A program made the translations under genes and the position numbers. A stretch of 64,000 nt of DNA from Dyadobacter beijingensis DSM 21582. Lineage in GTDB: Bacteria > Bacteroidota > Bacteroidia > Cytophagales > Spirosomataceae. Location: positions 1,093,176 to 1,157,175 of the forward strand of contig NZ_KB907787.1 of assembly GCF_000382205.1 (NCBI RefSeq). Reading direction: 5' to 3'. The notes beneath the pieces are model-generated. The model was not told the DNA's origin. It did no database searches and saw only the letters and a list, made by a program, of their open reading frames with translations. Shown one piece after another: positions 1 through 8,699 of the stretch. How positions within the stretch are numbered: position 1 is the first letter of the stretch; every line of letters begins with the position of its first letter.

Positions 1-1241
1 CGGTGCTGATCGGCCTTTTCTCGGGCCTCTACCCGGCCGTGTTTTTGAGCGCATTCGAACCGGTGAAGGTATTGAAAGGCACGATCCGTGCCGGCAAAAG
101 CAGCTTTCGCAATGTGCTCGTGGTAGCGCAGTTTGCCAGCGCCATTTTTCTCATCATCGCCACCGGTTTCGCCGTGAAGCAATTGCGGTATATGGTCGAT
201 AAAGATCCTGGCTTCGATAAGGAGCAGGTGGTGATTGTGCCGCTGGATTCGAAGTCCGACCGGAAGTTCGATGCACTAAAACAGGATTTGCTCACGAGCT
301 CGTTTATCGGGGCTGTCACGGGGTCGCAGCAGCGGCTGGGCAACAACCTGCACCAGACGGGCGTCGCGTTCCAGGGCACGGGGCCGCGTAGGGAGCTTAC
401 CTCCTCGCAGGTGATCGTCGACCCGGATTACCTCACATTGTATAAAATCAAACTGATTGCCGGCCGGAATTTTACCCACGAAGCGAGTGAGAATGCCAAA
501 ACCTATATTATAAACAAGTCGCTCGCGCAGGAGCTTTTGAAAGACGAACCGACGCTTACCATGGAAACACTGATCGGCAAGCGCTTCGGATTTTCGGGCA
601 TGGATTCGCTGTCGACGATCGTAGGCGTGACCGAGGATTTTAACTTCAACTCGCTGCATCACAAGGTGGAAACGCTCTGCATATTCAACCAGAAAGACTG
701 GTCATATTCCGAAATGTCGGTGCGGATCAAAGGGGGGAACCCGCAGCAGGCCATTGCGGCCATCCAGGCAACGTGGAACAAGCTGGTACCGGATCAGCCA
801 TTTACCTATTCCTTCCTGGACGAGCACTTCGCCGAAATGTACCGCGCCGATAGCCAGGTGAGCGAAATCGTCGGCATTCTGGCCGGGCTGGCGATATTCA
901 TCTCCTGCCTGGGTCTGTTCGGGCTGGCTTCCTATTCGGCGGAACGGCGGGTGAAGGAGATCGGCGTGCGCAAGGTAATGGGTGCGTCGGTGGCGGGTAT
1001 CGTGGCATTGCTCTCGCGGGATTTTCTCAAACTCGTGCTCGTAGCGATCCTGATCGCCTCGCCGGTGGCCTGGTGGGCCGTGAAAACCTGGCTGAACGAC
1101 TTCGCCTATCGCATCGATATCGAATGGTGGATGTTCCTCGTGGCGGGCGCGCTGGCCGTGGCGGTGGCGCTGTTCACGATCAGTTTTCAGAGTATCAAAG
1201 CGGCATTGACCAATCCGGTCAAAAGCCTGCGGGCGGAGTAA
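1..1241 (+). CDS. ABC transporter permease, FtsX/MacB type (5' end outside window)
   Basis: This is the C-terminal 412 or so residues of a permease that starts upstream of the window; the family is usually about 790-820 residues, so roughly half is missing. It opens inside the central membrane segment (GLFSGLYPAVF), followed by a second periplasmic MacB-like domain and three terminal membrane segments ending in the typical NPVKSLRAE tail. FtsX-type permeases work with an ATPase in lipoprotein or peptide export or efflux. No ATPase is next to it here. It lies 35 bp before a second permease and is probably in one operon with it. The substrate cannot be inferred. Confidence 0.9.
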   Translation, partial: VLIGLFSGLYPAVFLSAFEPVKVLKGTIRAGKSSFRNVLVVAQFASAIFLIIATGFAVKQLRYMVDKDPGFDKEQVVIVPLDSKSDRKFDALKQDLLTSSFIGAVTGSQQRLGNNLHQTGVAFQGTGPRRELTSSQVIVDPDYLTLYKIKLIAGRNFTHEASENAKTYIINKSLAQELLKDEPTLTMETLIGKRFGFSGMDSLSTIVGVTEDFNFNSLHHKVETLCIFNQKDWSYSEMSVRIKGGNPQQAIAAIQATWNKLVPDQPFTYSFLDEHFAEMYRADSQVSEIVGILAGLAIFISCLGLFGLASYSAERRVKEIGVRKVMGASVAGIVALLSRDFLKLVLVAILIASPVAWWAVKTWLNDFAYRIDIEWWMFLVAGALAVAVALFTISFQSIKAALTNPVKSLRAE

Positions 1242-1276
1242 TGACCATTTGAATTTCGAAAATCAACATTCACCCT

Positions 1277-3727
1277 ATGCTAGGCAATTACCTGAAAATC
1301 GCGCAGCGGAACCTCGTTCGGCACAAAGCTTTTTCGTTTATCAATATTCTCGGGCTGACGATCGGGCTTACCTGCTGTTTCCTGATCATGGTTTTCGTGC
1401 GGCATGAAACCAGCTACGACACGTTCCATGCGAAGCACGACCGTATTTACAGGCTGAATTATATGCCCAAATTCGCGGGCTACTCCATTTACATTGGCCT
1501 CACACCCGCGGTAGCGTCGCCGTTACTGCCCGATTATTTCTCGGATATCGAAAAATCGGCCCGGGTGTACCGCAGTAACGCGACTATTGAAGTCAAAAAT
1601 GCGCAAAGCCCGCGTCCGGTAAAATTCGACGAAGACCATTTCTTCTTCGCGGACTCGTCGCTGATCGATATTTTCTCTTTCCAGTTCATCGAAGGCGACC
1701 CGAAAACCGCATTGAAACAGGCTTACTCGCTCGTTATCACCGATGAAATCGCCCGTAAATACTTTGGTAACGCGCCTGCACTGGGCAAAACCGTAACTTA
1801 TGAAGGTAAGCATCCGCTGACGGTTACCGGCGTCGTGAAAGCATTCCCGGACAATTCGCATATCCGCATCGACCTGCTATCGGACTACCAGACGATGTTT
1901 GCCACGGAAAGTGAACTCGTCCGGAGCAACCTGCCCCAAAACTGGGTGATCACGCATTCGGCGACGTACGTGCTCCTGCGGCCGGGCAAGACGGCGGAGG
2001 CGGTCAATGCGCGGCTACCGAAGTTCCTGGCCACCCATGCCGACCCGCAGATTGCGAAAGACATCGAATACCGCTTGCAGCCATTGACGGATATTCACCT
2101 CAATGCCGACGTGGAAAGCAATCCCGAACCGACCGGCAGCATGACGTACGTGTATGTCTTCCTGGGGATCGGTATCATGACGCTCCTGATCGCCTGCATT
2201 AATTTTATCAACCTCTCGACCGCGCGTTCATTGCAGCGCGCGCGTGAAGTAGGTATCCGCAAAACGCTGGGGAGTGAGAAGGGGCAAATTGTGTTGCAGT
2301 TCCTCGGCGAATCGCTTCTGCTGAGCGGTATTGCATTGGTTTTCGCGGTGATGCTCATCACTTTGCTGTTTCCGGTACTCAATGCGCTGACAAATAAGAA
2401 CCTGACCTGGGAATATCTGCTGGCGAACCCGGCATTGCTCATCGTATTTGCGCTGGTGGCCATTGTGGCGGGGCTTATTTCAGGTAGTTATCCCGCGTTT
2501 TTCGTGGCGCGCTTTCAGCCGATTGCTACGCTGAAAGGCAGTTTTGTGAGTGGAAAAGCCAAAGGCGGGGCGGTACGGCAGGTTTTGCTGGGTTTTCAGT
2601 TTATCGCTTCCATTGTACTCATCATCGGCGCGATGGTTGCCTTCCGGCAGCTGCGCTTCCTCATGGAGCAACCGATGGGTTTCAATAAAGACTTCATTAT
2701 CACTGCCGACATTCGTAACGATAAGATTACCAATGTATTCGCCGCCCGGAACGACAGCGCTTACCTGCGTTTGAAAACCTTCCGCGAGGCGCTCGCGCAG
2801 CATCCGGGCGTAGAGGCAGTCACATTCGCGACGCAGCGGATGGGCACGGGCGCCGTGCGCAGGAATGTGGTGCCCGAGGGTAAAACGCAGGAAGCGAACC
2901 TCTTTATCGGCACCATCGGCATCGATTTTAATTTTGTGAAAACATACGGGCTGCAACTCGCGGCCGGCCGGGAACTGTCGGAGCAATATTCGACGGATAA
3001 GTCGGCGGGATTTCTCATTAACGAAACCGGCGTGAAAATGCTGGGCTGGAAATCGAATGCGGAGGCGTTGAACAAAAACATTAACCTGGAAGGGAAGCAG
3101 GGGAGGATCGTCGGTATTCTGAAAGATTTCCACGGCCAATCGCTGCAAAACCCGATCGAAGGTATGGTGTTCCATATCGAGCAGCCGCTTTTTACGCAGG
3201 TGTCCATGAAGCTTTCGACCGCCGGTGTGGACAAAACGCTTGCATTCATTGGCCGGGAGTGGGACAAGTATTTTCCTGAAAAAGGCTTCGATTACCAGTT
3301 TCTAGACCAGAGCATTGCCGATGCTTACGCCGGCGAGCAGCGGCTTAGCAAGCTCATTACCTACTTCGCCGGGCTCGCCGTGCTTATTTCATGCCTCGGG
3401 CTTTACGGCCTCGTGTCGATCGTCACCCAGCAGCGTACCAAAGAAATAGGCATCCGCAAAGTGCTGGGCGCATCGGTGCGCAGCATTGTGCAGCTGCTAT
3501 CCCGCGATTTTGTCGTGCTGGTGGGCATTTCGCTCGTGATAGCGAGCCCGCTCGCCTGGTATGCGATGGACAAATGGCTGGAAAACTTCGCATTCAAAAC
3601 CAATATCGCCTGGTGGATATTCGGACTGGCAGGCATCGTGACGGTAGCCGTGACATTGCTTACGGTAAGTTTCCAGAGCATCAAAGCCGCGCTGACAAAC
3701 CCTGTCAAATCCCTCAAAACAGACTAG
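1277..3727 (+). CDS. ABC transporter permease, FtsX/MacB type
   Basis: The 816-residue product has the full two-unit layout: a first membrane segment near residues 19-41, a periplasmic MacB core, an FtsX membrane block around 290-410, a second periplasmic domain, and three terminal membrane segments ending NPVKSLKTD. The start ATG follows the previous permease stop by 35 bp, so the two are probably co-transcribed. The family forms the membrane part of export or efflux pumps whose ATPase can be encoded elsewhere. No recognisable substrate clue is present. The paralogue at 48182-50578 has a similar N-terminal signature (LLFNYLKI/LGNYLKI followed by RN-hydrophobic). Confidence 0.9.
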   Translation: MLGNYLKIAQRNLVRHKAFSFINILGLTIGLTCCFLIMVFVRHETSYDTFHAKHDRIYRLNYMPKFAGYSIYIGLTPAVASPLLPDYFSDIEKSARVYRSNATIEVKNAQSPRPVKFDEDHFFFADSSLIDIFSFQFIEGDPKTALKQAYSLVITDEIARKYFGNAPALGKTVTYEGKHPLTVTGVVKAFPDNSHIRIDLLSDYQTMFATESELVRSNLPQNWVITHSATYVLLRPGKTAEAVNARLPKFLATHADPQIAKDIEYRLQPLTDIHLNADVESNPEPTGSMTYVYVFLGIGIMTLLIACINFINLSTARSLQRAREVGIRKTLGSEKGQIVLQFLGESLLLSGIALVFAVMLITLLFPVLNALTNKNLTWEYLLANPALLIVFALVAIVAGLISGSYPAFFVARFQPIATLKGSFVSGKAKGGAVRQVLLGFQFIASIVLIIGAMVAFRQLRFLMEQPMGFNKDFIITADIRNDKITNVFAARNDSAYLRLKTFREALAQHPGVEAVTFATQRMGTGAVRRNVVPEGKTQEANLFIGTIGIDFNFVKTYGLQLAAGRELSEQYSTDKSAGFLINETGVKMLGWKSNAEALNKNINLEGKQGRIVGILKDFHGQSLQNPIEGMVFHIEQPLFTQVSMKLSTAGVDKTLAFIGREWDKYFPEKGFDYQFLDQSIADAYAGEQRLSKLITYFAGLAVLISCLGLYGLVSIVTQQRTKEIGIRKVLGASVRSIVQLLSRDFVVLVGISLVIASPLAWYAMDKWLENFAFKTNIAWWIFGLAGIVTVAVTLLTVSFQSIKAALTNPVKSLKTD

Positions 3728-3777
3728 TGCGTTACCATAAACCTTCTGTATGCATTGAATTTTAACAAGATAATCCC

Positions 3778-4065
3778 ATGAGCCACATTGCCATTCCCAT
3801 CCCACCGCTTCAAGGTAAGCAGGAGATCAAAGTCGAAGTTACGATCAATGGAATCAAGCAAAACCTATTCTATCGGGTCGAGCTGTTTTATTGGGAGGAT
3901 TGTAGCAATCCGGTCGCACACCGCGCCGATTGCATCAGCGAAATGCTGGCGCACCACGATCCGGAATGGACAGTTTATTATATCGGCGCACCGAACGACG
4001 AATTCGTGCCCATCACATTTGTGAAAAAGGAAAGCCGGAACCTGCTGCGCGAAGCTATTGCCTGA
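3778..4065 (+). CDS. small conserved-type protein of unknown function
   Basis: A 95-residue soluble protein with an ATG start 50 bp after the permease stop. It has no signal peptide or membrane segment. It is rich in aromatic and acidic residues and has two Cys (ED-C-SNP and AD-C-ISE) and a His pair (MLAHHDPEW). I do not recognise a family. Two Fur-type operators lie after its stop codon, so it is not part of that regulated unit. Coding character is supported by codon use like its neighbours and a clean start after the permease operon. Confidence 0.6.
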   Translation: MSHIAIPIPPLQGKQEIKVEVTINGIKQNLFYRVELFYWEDCSNPVAHRADCISEMLAHHDPEWTVYYIGAPNDEFVPITFVKKESRNLLREAIA

Positions 4066-4106
4066 CAACAGCCGGGCGGCGATTTAATTCTTTTTTAATC
4101 TTTATC

Positions 4107-4121
4107 TGCAACATTGTTGCA
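4107..4121. promoter_or_regulatory. Fur-family (probably Zur) operator, distal copy
   Basis: TGCAACATTGTTGCA is a perfect 7-1-7 inverted repeat, the geometry used by Fur, Zur and PerR. It covers the proposed -33 TTG of the promoter for the AztD-like lipoprotein. Assignment to Zur is inferred from the predicted zinc role of the downstream product. Confidence 0.7.
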
Positions 4122-4148
4122 TTTGTGGTTTTTCTGAAACTACATTTG
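4117..4148 (+). promoter_or_regulatory. Bacteroidota-type promoter of the AztD-like gene
   Basis: TTG at 4117-4119, 21 bp spacer, then TACATTTG at 4141-4148 matches the TTG/TAnnTTTG consensus. Transcription would begin about 20 bases before the ATG at 4177. The two Fur-type operators overlap the -33 and the -7 element. Confidence 0.65.
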
Positions 4149-4161
4149 CATCATTGTTGCA
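4147..4161. promoter_or_regulatory. Fur-family (probably Zur) operator, proximal copy
   Basis: TGCATCATTGTTGCA matches the distal operator at 14 of 15 positions and keeps the 7-1-7 form with one mismatched pair. It overlaps the end of the -7 box and the expected start point, an arrangement that would block polymerase when the repressor is bound. Confidence 0.68.
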
Positions 4162-4176
4162 TGTAAAGATTTTTTT

Positions 4177-5385
4177 ATGAAAAAGCATTTATTCAAAGTA
4201 TTGTTCTCGGTGGCTTTCGGCGCGGTGCTCGTGGCCTGCGACGACGACAAGGAGAAAGAAGTGACGCCGGTAGAAGAAACCGAGTACAAATTCATCCGCG
4301 TGCTCGTGAATGACGAGGTTTCGAAGGAACTCTCGCTGGTAGACCCGGTGAAGCTGTCGGTAGAAAAATTCGAGGCGCAATATGCCAAATCGGCGTTGTA
4401 CGGCACGCAGGGCGGCCGGTTCGGGGCCATTTTGAACGGCGCCAACAACTTTGTGCAGCTGTTCGATACGGGCTTCGAGGGCCACGGCGACCATGTGGAT
4501 GTGAAAGGCACCCCGAAATTCGGCGCATTGACGGGCGACGGTAACAAGCCTACGCACTTCAAAAGCAAGGGCGACGAAATCATCACGTTTAACGACGGCG
4601 ACGGAACGCTGAGCATTGCCAGGGAAGCCGATTTTCACACGGCAGGCAAGAAAATGACGCACATCAATGCGGGTAACGTTGCGCACCACGGCGCCATGAC
4701 CAAGTTCGACAACGGCACCTATGCCATTACCGTCAAAGACGGCTCGGTGGCCGGCACACTGCCGGAGCGCGTGAAGATCATCGACGCGACGGGTAAAACC
4801 CTTTTTGCCTCCACCATTCAAACCAAGGGCATTCACGGTAACGCGACCAACGGCAGCATTTCGTTGTTCGGCTCGTCGAGCGGTATTCTGGCGGTGGAGC
4901 CCACGGGTACTCAGCAGCTCATCCCACACCCGGCCGATTTCGGCGACGCGTGGTTCGGGAGCATTCTGGAAGCCAAAGGTGCCGGTAAATTCCTGGGTTA
5001 TACGGCTGCGAAAGGCGTGTACCTCATCGATGTGGCATCCAAAGCGGTGACGCCGGTGCTGGCCAGCACGGATATTATGCAGGCCAAAGTGGATTACGCC
5101 GGCAATAACCTGGCCGTACTGCTGCACAGCGGCGAGCTGCGGGTATACGATTTGAAAACCAATTCCCTTAAAATCAGCGGCTCGGTAACAGGTGCCACCG
5201 CCAAAGACGAAACCCAGAAGCCACAGCTTGAAGCGACGGCGCGGTACATTTATATTACGCAGCCTAAAACAGGCGAACTGCTCGTGGTGAATGCGGCTAA
5301 TTTGTCCAAAATCAGCAAGGTAAAAGTTTCCGCGACGCCTTACCGGCTCAGCATCCTCGGATTTGAATCCAGCGAGGGGCATTAA
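4177..5385 (+). CDS. AztD-like zinc-binding lipoprotein (predicted metallochaperone)
   Basis: A 402-residue lipoprotein with signal peptide and a clear lipobox (VLVAC). The body resembles the beta-propeller metallochaperone family AztD, which in Paracoccus hands zinc to an ABC uptake system. His-rich landmarks occur in the family order: EGHGDHVDV, then AHHGAM, then GIHGNATNG. As a lipoprotein it would sit at a membrane facing the periplasm, or on the surface. It stands alone, but its promoter carries two Fur-type operators, which supports expression under zinc shortage. The zinc role is inferred from motifs and operators; a general WD-like propeller is the alternative. A strong terminator follows. 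Confidence 0.75.
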   Translation: MKKHLFKVLFSVAFGAVLVACDDDKEKEVTPVEETEYKFIRVLVNDEVSKELSLVDPVKLSVEKFEAQYAKSALYGTQGGRFGAILNGANNFVQLFDTGFEGHGDHVDVKGTPKFGALTGDGNKPTHFKSKGDEIITFNDGDGTLSIAREADFHTAGKKMTHINAGNVAHHGAMTKFDNGTYAITVKDGSVAGTLPERVKIIDATGKTLFASTIQTKGIHGNATNGSISLFGSSSGILAVEPTGTQQLIPHPADFGDAWFGSILEAKGAGKFLGYTAAKGVYLIDVASKAVTPVLASTDIMQAKVDYAGNNLAVLLHSGELRVYDLKTNSLKISGSVTGATAKDETQKPQLEATARYIYITQPKTGELLVVNAANLSKISKVKVSATPYRLSILGFESSEGH

Positions 5386-5388
5386 AGC

Positions 5389-5423
5389 AAAACCCCGGCA
5401 AGCGTTCGGCTTGCCGGGGTTTT
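5389..5423. terminator. bidirectional intrinsic terminator
   Basis: A 15-bp perfect stem (arms 5389-5403 and 5409-5423) with loop GTTCG, A-run on the left and T-run on the right, placed between two convergent genes. Confidence 0.9.
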
Positions 5424-6353
5424 TCAGAACCAGAATTTTTCGGAGCCGTCAACCGGCTTCCATTTGCTTTTCGGTTCGAAATGGTCCCAGATAATGGCCG
5501 ATACTTTTCGGATCAATGCATAGCCTTCGTTTTCTTTCTGCCAACGCTGGTCTTCCTGGTTTTTGGTAGCAATGCAAAACACATAGTCGCCGTGCGGCGC
5601 GTGTACCACCAATACTTCGGATTTAGCCTGGTTCACGGCCCCGCTTTTGGCGGCGATCTTCACATTCGAAGGCAGCTGCGAAATGGCCTCCCCATCCCAG
5701 AACTGCATCCCCAGATAACGGTACATCCGGTCGCTGGCGGCCGGGCTGATGGCCTTGCCGCTGCGGATCATCGCCACGAGTTCCGCCATTTCGCGCGGGC
5801 TGGTGACGCCCCAGCCATAACGCGCCTGGAATTCCTTCCGCCCCGGCGTGCGCGAGTTGACGCGTGTATTGGCAAATCCATTCTTTTCCAGCCATTGGTT
5901 GATGGTCGCGCCGCCGCCGGCCATCGCCTGTAACCACAAGCTGCCCGTGTTGTCGCTCTGGGAGATCATCAGATGTACCACTTTCGGCAGGGCGATCTTC
6001 GTACTGTCGCGGAACGAGCCAACGATGCCGTTGTCGTATTTCAATGAATCGCGGTAAACAAGTTCCTGGTCGAACTTTACTTCGCCTTGGTCAATCTTAT
6101 CGAAGATCCCGCACATGATCGGTACCTTGACCATGCTGGCGGTCGGGTAGAGGCTGTCGGCATGGACGGCCGCCGTGCGGTTGGTTTTCAGGTTGCGTAC
6201 GTAAACGCCTACCTGCCCGTGGAAGCCCGCGAGCGCGGTTTCCAGTTTGGCGGTCAGTTTCTTATCGGTGGTCGTGCTGCCGATCGCATTCGGTTGCGCG
6301 TGCAGTCGTAGTGCGAAGGCTACAAATAGTAAGGTAAAGGCGTACCTGATCAT
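5424..6353 (-). CDS. class A beta-lactamase-fold serine hydrolase lacking the deacylation Glu
   Basis: A 309-residue exported protein (signal peptide ending LRLHAQ) with the penicillin-recognising serine enzyme motifs: S73-M-V-K76, S133-D-N135 and K236-S-G238. Counting from SDN, the place of class A Glu166 in the omega loop is held by Thr169 in R-T-P-G. Glu166 drives deacylation in class A beta-lactamases, so real beta-lactam hydrolysis is doubtful. A role in peptidoglycan or other acyl chemistry fits better. It is convergent with the AztD-like gene. Antibiotic resistance should not be assumed. Confidence 0.8.
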   Translation of the reverse strand: MIRYAFTLLFVAFALRLHAQPNAIGSTTTDKKLTAKLETALAGFHGQVGVYVRNLKTNRTAAVHADSLYPTASMVKVPIMCGIFDKIDQGEVKFDQELVYRDSLKYDNGIVGSFRDSTKIALPKVVHLMISQSDNTGSLWLQAMAGGGATINQWLEKNGFANTRVNSRTPGRKEFQARYGWGVTSPREMAELVAMIRSGKAISPAASDRMYRYLGMQFWDGEAISQLPSNVKIAAKSGAVNQAKSEVLVVHAPHGDYVFCIATKNQEDQRWQKENEGYALIRKVSAIIWDHFEPKSKWKPVDGSEKFWF

Positions 6354-6395
6354 CGTGCGTTTAGGTTAAAATGCGGTTGTGTGATGGGCATTGAG

Positions 6396-7262
6396 CTATT
6401 TTGCTTTCCCGGCTTTCTCTTCACTGAAAAGCAGTTTGCCCCAATATTCGGGATAATGCATATTGATAATGCCTTGCGGCGACCATACCCAGTTGTATTC
6501 GGGTAAGATTTTGCCGGTTTCGCCGTCGCGCTTGCGGCTGTAACGGCCGTCTGCGCCCACCTCGTGCTGCCAGTTCACGCGCGAGAAGTTGATCCGCCAT
6601 TCGGCTCCGCCTTTCGGGAACAGCGGTTTGACGTTTTCGGTAGATAGCGATTCAAACGGAATGGCGATTTCCAGCACCCAGCGCTTGTCCTTGTCTTGGG
6701 CATTGTTGACCGTTCCGTCGATGCTTACCGCGGATTTCAGGCCCTTAATGTCCCATTTCAGCTGTGCGCGGCCGCCTTTGCGGTAAGGTTTAGGTAAAAA
6801 AAGATCGAAGGTATTGTTGATCGCATTGATTTCCAGCTCGTAATAGTTGTCGGTATCGCCATCCGGGTCGATAAATACCTCGAAATCGTTTTCCAGATAT
6901 ACGATCTGGTCCTTTTTGTCCTGGTATGCCCAAATATGTTCCTCCTCGATCTGTGCCGCTATATATAGGTACTCATCGTCCCAGAGCATTTTCACGCGCG
7001 TATCCTGCAAGGGCAAAGGCTTTTTGTCACCTTCAATGTCAACAAATGAGGAGGTCCAGGCGGCTTTTTTCCATGCCTGTTCATTCATGCGCCCGTCTAT
7101 CGAAATGGCTTTATCGGCACGGTAGCAAGTATAGCTTTTCGACTCGGCAGGGGTTTGTGCCAGGGTGTGCGAAATGGTGGCTCCGCCCAGTGCGGAGAAC
7201 ATGAATGCGGATCGCAGGAGGTTAAATCTGTTCTTTTTACTGACTAAATTAAAATTTTTCAA
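6396..7262 (-). CDS. exported carbohydrate-binding family 9-like protein
   Basis: A 288-residue exported protein. The body begins with the CBM9-like signature SIDGRMNEQAWKKA, then strands with WDDEYLYIAAQI, NDFEVFIDPDGD and YELEINA, typical of the CBM9/DOMON-like fold that binds sugars or haem. The reading frame opens with TTG; the next in-frame ATG (residue 21) would leave no basic n-region, so the TTG start with K/R residues before a hydrophobic stretch ending HTLAQ is preferred. It ends 42 bp before the serine hydrolase start on the same strand, so co-transcription is possible. Ligand unknown. Confidence 0.78.
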   Translation of the reverse strand: MKNFNLVSKKNRFNLLRSAFMFSALGGATISHTLAQTPAESKSYTCYRADKAISIDGRMNEQAWKKAAWTSSFVDIEGDKKPLPLQDTRVKMLWDDEYLYIAAQIEEEHIWAYQDKKDQIVYLENDFEVFIDPDGDTDNYYELEINAINNTFDLFLPKPYRKGGRAQLKWDIKGLKSAVSIDGTVNNAQDKDKRWVLEIAIPFESLSTENVKPLFPKGGAEWRINFSRVNWQHEVGADGRYSRKRDGETGKILPEYNWVWSPQGIINMHYPEYWGKLLFSEEKAGKAK

Positions 7263-7376
7263 GATTGGTCAAGGGGAGTAGTGTAAAAGGGTCAAGATAC
7301 GGCATTTTGCCTATTTTTTGAAGCCAAACGGGCATTTTGGCCCCGTAAACCAGCTTCTCCTTAACGAACTTTACCA

Positions 7377-8699
7377 CTATTTCTTCGATGCTTCGAGCAG
7401 GTCGCCAGCCTTGTTTTCGCTGCTGAGCAATGATTCGAAAAGCTTCCACCTTTTGTCGGGATCGGCCGCGGTGCCGCCCTGCGATTCGATGTATTTCCGC
7501 ACGATGTCCTGCCCGTAATTATAGTTGATCACGTAACTCCGGTATTTCCGGATAAACCGCAGGTAATCCGTCGCGCCTTTTTCGGGCAGCAGGCAATAGT
7601 CGGTCAGCCAGCGTTTGGCTTCCTGGTCGGTCATGCCCTTGTCGAGCAGGCCGCGGGCTACTTCGTTGCGGGCGTAGTTCAGCGCCGAGCGGATGGCGAT
7701 CGCTTCGAAATAGGTGCTGCTGCCGGTAGTGTCCAGCCCGGCGAGCGGAATGAGCACTTTTTTGCAGAAATCTTCCTGCTCCCGGCCCGGGAAAGCGATC
7801 GAAATGCCGAAGTTGGCGCTCCCCTCGGCAATGAGCGACTGCGGACTGAACAGCGGGTAGAGCGAAATCTCCGCCCAGCCTTTGTCGCGGAACAGGTTCT
7901 TTTCCAGCAATGCATTATATACATGGTGGCCGGGGTAGCCCTCGTGGCAGGCCAGGTCGATGGCGCGCTCGATGTAAATCGGCTGGCTTACGTTGATCTG
8001 GATAATGCTTTTGTAGTTGCCTTTGTACCAGTTGTACCCCGACCACGGCTTGTCATGCACATATTCCAGCTTGAAATCTTCGCCTTGCGGGAGCGCGTAG
8101 TGCGCAAGCGTGCGTTTGCGCGCCTCCGCGATGGCCGTACGGAACACCGTGTCGATTTTCGCCGGAGGGATCAGGAAGCGGCTGGCCAATGCCTGGTACC
8201 TGGCCGGGATAGGGCCTTTGCCGGGCAGCAGCTGGTCGAGGCGGGCGATGAGTTCCTGGAAATGCTTTTCGTCATATACCGGGGCCACGGCGTCGAAGAG
8301 CTCTTTCGATTCCACGTCGAATGGTACGAATGTGCGGGAAAACACCTGGATGCGTCTTTCAAATGCGGTAAGCTGGGCCGCAAGCCATTCAGCGCGGTGG
8401 GCGAGGGTGTCGTTGGGCTCGTTTGCGGCGGTGGCCGCCAGGGCTGCTTTCAGGTCGGCGATCTTTTGCAGGAATGCTTCCTTCGGGAGCTGCGAACGAT
8501 CGGTTTCGGCAGGACGCAGCGAGTCTGGCCCATAGTAGGCATCCACGAAATCGCCGTCGTACCGACCGATCGACAGGCCGAGGCTAATGTATTCACGGGC
8601 AATGCTGTCGAGTTTGGGAGTGGTTGCAGGCTTGTCGTGGGAGCCGCACGAAAGTGCCGTCAGGCCGATGGATAGCGCTATTAAGTATCTTTTTACCAT
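7377..8699 (-). CDS. DUF885-type metallopeptidase-like lipoprotein
   Basis: 440 residues from the ATG at 8699. This start is chosen over an earlier in-frame ATG at 8822 because it gives a clean lipoprotein signal (MVKRYLIALSIG, lipobox LTALSC). The catalytic-type motif CHEGYPGHHVYN (gluzincin-like HExxxHH arrangement) and the later EGSANFG segment match DUF885 and related zinc peptidases. The protein would act in the periplasm. Many homologues have unknown substrates. It is followed at 110 bp by the CBM9-like gene on the same strand. Confidence 0.75.
   Translation of the reverse strand: MVKRYLIALSIGLTALSCGSHDKPATTPKLDSIAREYISLGLSIGRYDGDFVDAYYGPDSLRPAETDRSQLPKEAFLQKIADLKAALAATAANEPNDTLAHRAEWLAAQLTAFERRIQVFSRTFVPFDVESKELFDAVAPVYDEKHFQELIARLDQLLPGKGPIPARYQALASRFLIPPAKIDTVFRTAIAEARKRTLAHYALPQGEDFKLEYVHDKPWSGYNWYKGNYKSIIQINVSQPIYIERAIDLACHEGYPGHHVYNALLEKNLFRDKGWAEISLYPLFSPQSLIAEGSANFGISIAFPGREQEDFCKKVLIPLAGLDTTGSSTYFEAIAIRSALNYARNEVARGLLDKGMTDQEAKRWLTDYCLLPEKGATDYLRFIRKYRSYVINYNYGQDIVRKYIESQGGTAADPDKRWKLFESLLSSENKAGDLLEASKK

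Noticed and set aside
4189..5382. Minus-strand open frame opposite the AztD-like gene
   Set aside because: Antisense shadow; the plus strand has lipobox, promoter, operators and terminator.
5424..6353. Antibiotic-resistance beta-lactamase
   Set aside because: The Glu166 position is Thr, so resistance cannot be claimed from sequence.
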